Assembly: GCA_031255985.1 (NCBI GenBank)
Contig: JAIRRL010000227.1
Coordinates: forward strand, 1-5,656
Origin: Gracilibacteraceae bacterium
GTDB lineage: Bacteria; Bacillota; Desulfitobacteriia; Desulfitobacteriales; Syntrophobotulaceae
Length of the DNA stretch: 5,656 nt
Direction of reading: 5' to 3'
The notes under the pieces were generated by a model. That model worked only from the letters and a program-made list of their open reading frames with translations. It was not told where the DNA came from and searched no databases. Made by a program: the position numbers and the translations under genes. Positions 1 to 5,656 of the stretch are shown here, piece after piece; the first letter of the stretch is position 1; every line of letters starts with the position of its first letter.

Positions 1-355
1 GCGAAAAAACTCCGAGGCGCTCCCGCGGTTTCAGGCGGCGATGGAGCGTTTGCGGGAGGACTATGAGGCGCTGCTGGGAGAAGTGCCGGCGGAGGACGCC
101 CGTTATATTCTGCCCAACGCTTGCGCGACTTCGCTGCTCGTCACCATGAACGCGCGGGCGTTGCTCCATTTTTTTGAACTGCGTCTCTGTACCCGCGCCC
201 AATGGGAAATCCGGGAAATGGCGCGCCGGATGCTGGCGCTGGCGCGGGAAGCCGCTCCCGCTTTATTTGACCGGGCCGGGCCGGCCTGCGATGTAAGAGG
301 AATCTGTCCGGAGGGAGAATTAAGCTGTAAAAAAAATGACGCCAAAACCCGATAA
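1..355 (+). CDS. thyX: Flavin-dependent thymidylate synthase ThyX, C-terminal part (5' end outside window)
   Basis: ThyX methylates dUMP to dTMP using methylenetetrahydrofolate, FAD and NAD(P)H, and is a cytosolic homotetramer. About 117 residues are visible; the first full codon is at base 2 and the frame is open to the edge, so the ATG at 41 is internal. Family hallmarks seen are AEDARYILPNA (about 98-130), then NARALLHFFELR followed by AQWEIR (about 149-217), the C-terminal substrate-binding segment; the Arg at 182-184 matches the conserved Arg of that block. The family's RHR-type flavin signature would lie in the missing N-terminal half. The tail has three cysteines (codons at 287, 305 and 326) around a CPEG motif, an extension I recall in Bacillota ThyX proteins. 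The gene ends with TAA at 353-355, overlapping the next gene by 20 bp. The family call is firm; the role of the Cys tail is unknown. Confidence 0.93.
   Translation, partial: RKNSEALPRFQAAMERLREDYEALLGEVPAEDARYILPNACATSLLVTMNARALLHFFELRLCTRAQWEIREMARRMLALAREAAPALFDRAGPACDVRGICPEGELSCKKNDAKTR
310..317 (+). promoter_or_regulatory. Possible ribosome binding site for rlmB, unusually far from the start
   Basis: GGAGGGAG lies inside the thyX coding sequence and ends 18 nt before the ATG at 336, further than the usual 5-9 nt. An in-frame TAA at 321-323 rules out any upstream start for rlmB, and the RlmB-like sequence begins within a few residues of 336, so the start is well constrained. The spacing, together with the 20 bp overlap, suggests that translation relies at least partly on coupling to thyX. 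The site may also be only the codons for Pro-Glu-Gly-Glu in ThyX. Confidence 0.4.
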
Positions 356-1073
356 AGACATACTGGGCGGCCGCAACGCGGTGCTGGAACTATTGCGTTC
401 CGGGCGGGAGGTGCATAAACTCTGGCTGAAAAGCGGCAGCGGCCGGAATAACGATATTCGGCAGGCGGCGGCGGAACGGGGTGTTCCCGTGCAGACCGCG
501 GACGGAGCGGCGCTCAATCGTCTAACCGGCGGGAGCGGCCACCAGGGGGTTGCGGCTTGGGCCGCCGCCAAGGAATACGTCGATATGGACGATATTTTAG
601 CTGTCGCCGCCGCCAAGGGGGAGGACGCTTTCATCATCGCGCTTGACGAGGTGGAAGATCCGCAAAACCTGGGAGCGATTTTGCGCAGCGCCGAGGGAAT
701 GGGCGTTCACGGCGTACTCGTCCCCAAGCGCCGCAGCGCGGGTCTGACGGCCGCCGCCGCCCGCGCCGCCGCCGGAGCGATGGAATATGTGCCTGTGGCG
801 CGGGTCGCTAATATCGCCCGCGCTCTGGCCGCCTTGAAAGAGCAGGGATTATGGGTTACAGGGGCCGAACGGGACGGAATTCCGATCGCCGGCGCCGACC
901 TGACCGGCCCGCGGGCGCTGGTGCTGGGCGGAGAGGACAAAGGACTCGGCCGCGCGGTTCGAGCCGTTTGCGACGAAATAGTCTCCTTGCCGGCGCGGGG
1001 GCGGATATCGTCCTATAACGTCGCCGCCGCCGCTTCTATCTGTATGTATGAAATCAGGCGGCGGCGGGATTGA
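336..1073 (+). CDS. rlmB: RlmB/TrmH-type (SpoU family) 23S rRNA 2'-O-ribose methyltransferase
   Basis: This 245-residue protein has the usual length and layout of the RlmB/TrmH group-3 family, which transfers a methyl group from SAM to a ribose 2'-OH; E. coli RlmB modifies G2251 of 23S rRNA. Residues about 8-75 match the N-terminal L7Ae-like substrate-binding domain (start DILGGRNAVLELL, then GGSGHQGVAA). The SpoU knotted domain follows: motif 1 DEVEDPQNLGAILRSAE (104-120, with Asn111 and Arg117), motif 2 LVLGGEDKGLG (195-205, Glu200), and motif 3 LPARGRISSYNVAAAAS (218-234, Asn228). Motif 3 differs from the common IPM-x-G...SLNVSVA form: Ala-Arg replaces Met, Tyr replaces Leu, and the second Ser is Ala. 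These look like tolerated variants, but the exact target nucleotide is inferred. The start overlaps thyX by 20 bp, indicating one transcript and probable translational coupling. The gene symbol rests on family resemblance; another rRNA or tRNA site is possible. Confidence 0.9.
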   Translation: MTPKPDKDILGGRNAVLELLRSGREVHKLWLKSGSGRNNDIRQAAAERGVPVQTADGAALNRLTGGSGHQGVAAWAAAKEYVDMDDILAVAAAKGEDAFIIALDEVEDPQNLGAILRSAEGMGVHGVLVPKRRSAGLTAAAARAAAGAMEYVPVARVANIARALAALKEQGLWVTGAERDGIPIAGADLTGPRALVLGGEDKGLGRAVRAVCDEIVSLPARGRISSYNVAAAASICMYEIRRRRD

Positions 1074-1117
1074 CCTAAGAGCAAAGCATGGATTTTTTCG
1101 GCGGGAAACGCTGAATC

Positions 1118-1126
1118 GGGAGGAAG
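1118..1126 (+). promoter_or_regulatory. Shine-Dalgarno-like site supporting the addA start at 1138
   Basis: GGGAGGAAG sits in the 64 bp gap after rlmB. Its GGAGG core ends 14 nt before the ATG at 1138, somewhat long but the best site present. It lies downstream of the alternative in-frame ATG at 1048, so it supports 1138 and not 1048 as the addA start. Confidence 0.55.
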
Positions 1127-1137
1127 CGCTAAAGCGG

Positions 1138-4100
1138 ATGGAGAGGAAGGGCTGGACGGAAGAACAGGAACAGGCGATCAACGCTTCCGGGCGCCTGCTG
1201 GTGGCAGCTGCGGCGGGCGCGGGCAAAACGGCCGTGCTGGTGGAACGGGTGCTGCGTTTATTACTGCGGGATGAGAAGCCGGTGAATCTGGACGAAATGC
1301 TCGTGGTCACTTTTACGCGGGCGGCGGCGGCGGAAATGCGGGAACGCATACGCCTGGCTCTGGACAAGGCCATGACCGAAGAAACGCGGCCGGAGAAACT
1401 GGCGCGCGTCATGGAACAGCTTTCCTTGCTTCCCCAGGCGGAAATAACAACGCTTCATTCGTTTTGTCTGCGTCTGCTGCGGCGCCACGCTTTTCTGCTC
1501 GGCCTCAAGCCGGATTTTCGCCTGGCGGACGAGCGGGAGGCAAAGATAGTCAGGGAAGATACGCTGGCGGCCGTGGCGGAAGAATATTACCGCGAACGCG
1601 GCGAAGTGATGATCGAACTGGTTCGTTACGCGACGGACGGCTTTGACGACCGGCCGTTTTTAGCCCAGATCGAGGCTTTATACGGTTTTGCCGTCAACGA
1701 GCCGGCGCCGGAGGAATGGCTGCGCCGTCTGCCCGCGCCTTATGAATTAAAAGCGGAAACCCTTCTAACTCAGCCCTGGGGAACGACCGCCCGCCGTCAT
1801 TTCCGGCGCAAGCTGGAAAGCGCGAGGGATTGTCTGCGTTTGGCCGTCCATCTGGCCGGTTTGCCGATGGGACCTACCGTATATCTTGCGAATTTGCAAG
1901 CCGAAGCGCAGGAAGCGGAGCGGCGCTTGACCGCTTGGCCCCTTGCTTGGCCCGAAGAGACGGCGGATATTTTCAATAAACGCCTGCCGGCGGCGCAACC
2001 GGCTTCCGCCTGGAAGGACGAAGAACGCGCTCTTTTTTATTCTCTGAAAAAAAAGACCCAGGAGCTGCGGGATCGGGCCAAAAAACTGTGGCGGGAGACG
2101 CTGCGGGAATTCACCGCCTGGCCATTGGCGGCGCAGGCGGAAGCGGCGGCCGGCTGCGCTGATTTGGCCCGCGAACTGGCGGAATGGACTTGCCGCTTCA
2201 TGGCCGCTTTCCGGCGACGGAAACTGGAAATGAACATCATGGATTATAACGATCTGGAGCATTGGACTCTTGCGTTGCTTTCCAGGCCGGATTTTTCCGG
2301 CGGCCTGTTCCGGCAGGTTCTCGTGGACGAATATCAGGATATAAACGGGGTGCAGGATCGCCTTTTGGAACTGGCGGCCGGTCAGGCCGATATTTTCCTG
2401 GTCGGCGACGTTAAGCAGAGCATATATCGTTTCCGCCGGGCCGACCCCGGTTTGTTCCTGCAAAAATACCGCGATTATGAGCAGGTCGTCCGGTTGAGGA
2501 AAAATTTTCGCAGCCGCCCTCATATCGTAGACGGGGTAAACGCGGTTTTTTCCGCCCTTATGAGCGAAGAAGCCGGAGAAATCAATTACGACGAGCAGGA
2601 GCCGCTGGTATACGGGGTGCCGAATCCGCCCGCTCCGCCTGAGGAAAGAACGGCGGCCGGGCCGGTGGAGTGCTGCTGGTTTGATCCGGCCGCTCTCCAG
2701 GCGCTCGCTGCGAGCGGGGAAGCGGTCAAGGATACGGAAATAGAGGCCGCTTATATTGCCGGTCGTATTTTGGATATGGTGCGGCCCGCGAACGGACAGG
2801 CGGCGCTGGTTTTCGACCGCGGCCTGAACGGCTACCGCCCGGCGGCTTACGCCGATATAGCCGTTCTCATTCGCTCCGCCGCCGGCCAAATGAGCGTTTA
2901 CAAAGATGTGTTCGCCCGTTTCGGCGTCCCTTGTTTCGGGGAAGCGGCGACTGATCCCTACCGGCCGGCGGAAGTGGAGATAATAACCGCCTTGCTGCGG
3001 ATTTTGGATAATCCGCGCCAGGATATTCCGCTCGCGGCAGTTCTTCATTCGCCGATTGCCGGTCTCAGCGCCGACGAACTCGCGCTCATACGCGCGGCCG
3101 GTCCGGGAATGGAGTTCTGGGACGCGGTGCAAAACGCCGTTTCAGTGTGGACAGAAACAGGGGCGGAACCGCTTTTGCTGGAAAAATTATCCACTTTCTT
3201 GACCAATTACGCCCGCTGGCGGGGGTGGCTGCGCCATTATCCGCTGGATGAGATAATTTGGCGGCTCTACGGGGAAACCGGGCTGCTGGAGATAGCGGAG
3301 TCCATGACGGGCGGCGTCTTTCGCCGGGAAAACCTGGAGGATTTTTACCGGCAGGCGCGGGAATTTTCCGCCAACCGCTTGCAAGGACTATATTCGTTTT
3401 TGCGTTACCGGGATCGGCTGGCGGCGGTTCCAGGCAAAACCGGCAAACACTCCGGCGCGCCGGAGGGCGATTACGCGCGCTTGTCCACGGTTCACGCCGC
3501 CAAGGGGCTGGAATACCCGATCGTGTTTGTGGCCGGTCTGGGCCGGAAGTTCAACCGGCGGGACACCTGGGGCAAAATGCTCCTGCATAAGGATTTAGGC
3601 GCCGGTCTCCGCGGCATGGAGCGGGAAGGACATGTGTTCTATGACACTTTTCAGTATAAGGCGGTCAAGTATCGCCTGGCGGAAGACGCGCTGGCGGAAG
3701 AAATGCGCATATTATATGTAGCGATGACCAGAGCGCGGGAAAAACTGTTCCTGCTGGGAAGCGCGGCCGGAGTGCGCGAAACCTTGATTCAGGCCAGAGA
3801 AGAAAAGCGGCTTGCCCCGCTTACCCCCGGCCGGGTGGCTCTGGCGGATAATTATCTGACTTGGCTTATTTTGGCGGGGGAGGAAAACGAAAGCTGGCAA
3901 ACTCATATATTTGACCGGCCGGAGCAATGGGGGGCAATAATGCGCGGCGCTCTGGCCGCCGAAGCTGCGGCTGCGCCGACTCAGACGGCGGAAACCGCCG
4001 TAACGCCTGTTTTGCCGCCGCGGGAAAAGGAACCTTTTATCAAAACCACGGTTTCCAAGCTGAAAGAAGCGTACTCCTGGGCGGTAGATCAGGAGAGCGG

Positions 4101-4761
4101 CCCGGATTTGACCGCCGGTTCCCGCTCCGAAAGCGGGGAGGGGAGTGAGCGCGTTTTCCCCCGCCCCCTTTTTATAGGGGGAGCGCGGGCGCTGACGCCA
4201 GCAGAAAAAGGGATCGCGGCGCATTTATTCCTGCGCCATATTCCCTTGGCCGCATGGCGCGAAACCTGGCCGGCGGCGGCGGCCGGACAGACGCTTATGC
4301 TGACGGAGTTGGGGTCGGCTCTCAGACGGCGGCTGATTTTGACGCCGGAACAGGAGGATTGCCTGGATTACGCCCTGCTGCGCGACTGCCTGAACGGCGA
4401 TCTCGGCCTATATTTGTTCCGCGGCCGGAATCTGCGGCGGGAAGCGCCTTTCCTCCTGCGGGTGGAACATCGGGCCGGGCCGGTGCTGGTACAGGGGGTC
4501 ATAGACCTCATGGGCGAGACCGCCGACGGGCGGAGGTTTCTGTTGGATTATAAAACGGATATCATCAATTCTCCCCATTGGGAAAGCATCCTGCTGAAAA
4601 GATACTCGTCCCAAATGGCCGTTTATCATCGCGCGGTCAGCCAATTGACCGGCCGCGCCAATGAACTCTGTCTGCTTTACTCCGTTACCCGCCGCCGGAG
4701 CGTGGAAGCGCCGGCGGCAAGGCTTAACGAAGCGTGGACGGCAATGTTCGGCGCCGATTAA
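1138..4761 (+). CDS. addA: ATP-dependent helicase/nuclease subunit A (AddA)
   Basis: AddA is the UvrD-like helicase and nuclease subunit of AddAB, the Bacillota counterpart of RecBCD, which processes double-strand ends for RecA-dependent repair. From the ATG at 1138 it has 1207 residues, close to family length. Helicase motifs in order are Walker A AAAAGAGKT (23-31, Lys30), Ia VVTFTRAAAAEM (56-67), TTLHSFC (104-110), Walker B LVDEYQD (395-401), III VGDVKQSIYRFR (422-433), IV LRKNFRSR (453-460), V STVHAAKGLEYPIVF (783-797) and VI ILYVAMTRAREKL (858-870). The RecB-type nuclease domain is intact: His1029 in KGIAAH, Asp1123 in GVIDLMG, Asp1137 and Lys1139 in LDYKTD, and Gln1159 with Tyr1163 in SSQMAVY. 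A variable linker (about 935-1020) joins the two parts. An in-frame ATG at 1048 would add 30 residues and overlap rlmB by 26 bp, but that extension lacks family character; the family normally starts just before the TEEQ-type Q motif, as here. The partner gene addB is not in the window. The stop codon overlaps that of the convergent downstream gene. Confidence 0.96.
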   Translation: MERKGWTEEQEQAINASGRLLVAAAAGAGKTAVLVERVLRLLLRDEKPVNLDEMLVVTFTRAAAAEMRERIRLALDKAMTEETRPEKLARVMEQLSLLPQAEITTLHSFCLRLLRRHAFLLGLKPDFRLADEREAKIVREDTLAAVAEEYYRERGEVMIELVRYATDGFDDRPFLAQIEALYGFAVNEPAPEEWLRRLPAPYELKAETLLTQPWGTTARRHFRRKLESARDCLRLAVHLAGLPMGPTVYLANLQAEAQEAERRLTAWPLAWPEETADIFNKRLPAAQPASAWKDEERALFYSLKKKTQELRDRAKKLWRETLREFTAWPLAAQAEAAAGCADLARELAEWTCRFMAAFRRRKLEMNIMDYNDLEHWTLALLSRPDFSGGLFRQVLVDEYQDINGVQDRLLELAAGQADIFLVGDVKQSIYRFRRADPGLFLQKYRDYEQVVRLRKNFRSRPHIVDGVNAVFSALMSEEAGEINYDEQEPLVYGVPNPPAPPEERTAAGPVECCWFDPAALQALAASGEAVKDTEIEAAYIAGRILDMVRPANGQAALVFDRGLNGYRPAAYADIAVLIRSAAGQMSVYKDVFARFGVPCFGEAATDPYRPAEVEIITALLRILDNPRQDIPLAAVLHSPIAGLSADELALIRAAGPGMEFWDAVQNAVSVWTETGAEPLLLEKLSTFLTNYARWRGWLRHYPLDEIIWRLYGETGLLEIAESMTGGVFRRENLEDFYRQAREFSANRLQGLYSFLRYRDRLAAVPGKTGKHSGAPEGDYARLSTVHAAKGLEYPIVFVAGLGRKFNRRDTWGKMLLHKDLGAGLRGMEREGHVFYDTFQYKAVKYRLAEDALAEEMRILYVAMTRAREKLFLLGSAAGVRETLIQAREEKRLAPLTPGRVALADNYLTWLILAGEENESWQTHIFDRPEQWGAIMRGALAAEAAAAPTQTAETAVTPVLPPREKEPFIKTTVSKLKEAYSWAVDQESGPDLTAGSRSESGEGSERVFPRPLFIGGARALTPAEKGIAAHLFLRHIPLAAWRETWPAAAAGQTLMLTELGSALRRRLILTPEQEDCLDYALLRDCLNGDLGLYLFRGRNLRREAPFLLRVEHRAGPVLVQGVIDLMGETADGRRFLLDYKTDIINSPHWESILLKRYSSQMAVYHRAVSQLTGRANELCLLYSVTRRRSVEAPAARLNEAWTAMFGAD
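4121..4137. other. GC-rich hairpin within the addA linker (first of two)
   Basis: CCCGCT at 4121-4126 is complementary to AGCGGG at 4132-4137, with a 5 nt loop. It lies in the variable linker between the AddA helicase and nuclease domains. No function is known; chance is plausible in GC-rich coding DNA. Confidence 0.45.
4164..4181. other. Hairpin CCCCCT/AGGGGG within the addA linker (second of two)
   Basis: CCCCCT at 4164-4169 pairs with AGGGGG at 4176-4181 around a 6 nt T-rich loop. It starts 27 nt after the first hairpin. The stretch between contains GGGGAGGGG (4135-4143) and CCCCCGCCCCC (4158-4168), which could pair in competing ways. The encoded residues (RPLFIGG, about 1009-1015) fit the family pattern just before the nuclease domain, so this may simply be coding sequence. 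Confidence 0.45.
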
Positions 4762-5656
4762 ATTGCCGGCTCCCAATCATTGTCTTCGTCGTTCCAGATC
4801 AAATTGATACCGGCTCCATTCCACTCTCCTCCCGATTCAAACTCCAGGCGGGAGTCTGTTTTTCCAATTATTTCCACGTCGCTTGCGACCTGGTCGGTGA
4901 TAATCAGCGTTACCTCGGCGCCAAGCTCAATGACGGCGCCCGTCTCAGCCTCGGCTGTCACCCCGCGCAGCTTAACCGGATCGTCAAAGATATCCGTTAT
5001 CCTCAAAACAGCGTTATTCAAGTGCAAATCAAAATCCGCTGCAAACTGGTTGATTATTGCCGCCTGACCGCTCAATTCGCAGTCGCCCGCGCCGGTCAAG
5101 CTTAAAACCGCGTTGCCGCCGAGGTCGAAAAAGGCGCCGTTTTCCTGAGGGCCGGTGAGTTGCTTACCGATGAAATAAACGTCGCTGCCGGCGGCGAGGT
5201 TGATGGCCGGGGCGACGGCCAAGGGGCCGCCGTCCAGAACACAGGCGCCGGCGACTTGAATCACGCCGCCGCCGCTCAAATCGGAAATCGGGTCGATCTC
5301 CAGCCGCCCGTCTCTGTGAATCTCCAGCCGCCCGTCGATTGTTGTTTCTCCGTTTCGCCGCAAGGTTCCCGCGACGCTCAGACTCGTCTCATTGCGCACC
5401 TCCAGCGCGGCGGGCCAGGCAAAAGTTTGCTCGCTGTTTACCGCCGCCCCGCCCGTCAGCACTGTAAAAGCGTCGCGCGTCAGGCGGAGGGAGGCGCCGG
5501 GATTCAGGGAAACGACCGCCTCCCGGTCGCCGATGATCAACGTTTCTTCCTCATAGTACATATTGCCTGTTCTCAGTTCCAGGGCGATATCGTCGTCCCA
5601 GAGATCCAGGGGGTTTAGGTTGTTATTGCGAAGAACCGCCTCATCCTGAAAACGGA
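4758..5656 (-). CDS. Beta-strand-rich, possibly beta-helix or adhesin-like protein, C-terminal part (5' end outside window)
   Basis: I do not recognise a named family. The frame is open from the right edge (first full codon 5654-5652) to a TAA at 4760-4758, giving 298 visible residues. The only in-frame ATG, at 5561-5559, is preceded by 31 codons of similar-looking sequence and lacks a good ribosome binding site, so it is probably internal to a longer gene. The protein is acidic and built of alternating hydrophobic/polar stretches broken by Gly, Asn and Asp, for example ALEVRNETSLSVAGTL, TTIDGRLEIHRDGRLEI and AVIELGAEVTLIITDQ. This pattern is typical of right-handed beta-helix passengers and surface adhesins. 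Only two Cys are visible (ACVLDGG, GDCELSG). There is no visible transmembrane segment, LPXTG sorting motif or outer-membrane barrel at the C-terminus, which ends NDWEPAI. It converges on addA with overlapping stops and is presumably a separate transcription unit. Surface location is inference from composition only. Confidence 0.72.
   Translation of the reverse strand, partial: RFQDEAVLRNNNLNPLDLWDDDIALELRTGNMYYEEETLIIGDREAVVSLNPGASLRLTRDAFTVLTGGAAVNSEQTFAWPAALEVRNETSLSVAGTLRRNGETTIDGRLEIHRDGRLEIDPISDLSGGGVIQVAGACVLDGGPLAVAPAINLAAGSDVYFIGKQLTGPQENGAFFDLGGNAVLSLTGAGDCELSGQAAIINQFAADFDLHLNNAVLRITDIFDDPVKLRGVTAEAETGAVIELGAEVTLIITDQVASDVEIIGKTDSRLEFESGGEWNGAGINLIWNDEDNDWEPAI
5296..5336 (-). repeat. 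Two 17 bp direct repeats encoding DGRLEI twice
   Basis: ATCTCCAGCCGCCCGTC occurs at 5296-5312 and again at 5320-5336 (plus-strand reading), 24 bp apart. On the minus strand they encode DGRLEI-HR-DGRLEI, an 8-residue step in the beta-rich protein. Identity at the DNA level suggests a recent local duplication or slippage event within the coding sequence. Confidence 0.8.

Noticed and set aside
1070..1098. Possible promoter for addA (TTGACC at 1070-1075)
   Set aside because: No acceptable -10 element is found at the right spacing; only a T-run follows.
1088..1114. Eight-codon leader frame (MDFFGGKR) between rlmB and addA
   Set aside because: Only a weak ribosome binding site, no attenuator structure and no run of regulatory codons; likely chance.
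849..1412. Minus-strand open frame of 187 codons across the rlmB/addA junction
   Set aside because: Ser/Arg-rich composition, opposite conserved SpoU motifs 2 and 3 and AddA Walker A; a shadow frame.
1765..3132. Long minus-strand open frame (455 codons) antisense to addA
   Set aside because: It lies opposite coding sequence with firm helicase motifs, is rich in Arg/Gly/Pro/Gln as expected of a GC-rich shadow frame, and shows no recognisable domain.
4135..4190. G-quadruplex
   Set aside because: G-runs are present, but four runs with short loops do not occur on either strand.
4740..4790. Intrinsic terminator between addA and the convergent gene
   Set aside because: Only the short palindrome GCCGGC is present; no stable stem followed by a T-run on either strand.
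4734..5618. Plus-strand open frames (4734-5105 and 5160-5618) downstream of addA
   Set aside because: Both lie opposite the longer minus-strand frame, which runs unbroken for 298 codons with a coherent beta-strand pattern; the plus frames are short and lack family features or good ribosome binding sites.

Overview
This window looks like the chromosome of a moderately GC-rich bacterium, most likely from the Bacillota. The reasons are a Bacillota-style AddA helicase/nuclease (not RecB), a flavin-dependent thymidylate synthase whose tail carries a Cys-rich CPEG-type extension, and thyX directly followed by an rlmB/trmH-type methyltransferase gene, an order I associate with Clostridia and Negativicutes. 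The class is an inference. No plasmid, phage, transposase, CRISPR or RNA gene signal was found.

Bases 1-4761 form a tight plus-strand run of three genes: the 3' end of thyX (dTMP synthesis, cut by the window start), a complete rlmB-like SpoU-family rRNA 2'-O-methyltransferase that overlaps thyX by 20 bp, and a complete addA. The best start for addA is the ATG at 1138, 64 bp after the rlmB stop, with a Shine-Dalgarno-like sequence in that gap. The three proteins serve different housekeeping roles (nucleotide supply, ribosome maturation, double-strand break repair), so the grouping looks like shared transcription rather than a single pathway. AddA keeps all its helicase and nuclease motifs and should be active, but its obligate partner addB is not in the window.

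Bases 4758-5656 hold the 3' end of a minus-strand gene that faces addA. The two stop codons are interlocked in one TTAA at 4758-4761, leaving no intergenic space for a terminator. The visible 298 residues are rich in short beta-strand-like repeats and acidic residues, suggesting a beta-helix or adhesin-type surface protein. I cannot assign it to a named family, and its N-terminus lies beyond the window.

I found no convincing new multi-gene system. The points most worth checking are the unusual placement of addA after rlmB without addB, the unrecognised beta-rich protein, the interlocked convergent stops, the A8 tract at the thyX/rlmB overlap, and a GC-rich hairpin pair in the addA linker.
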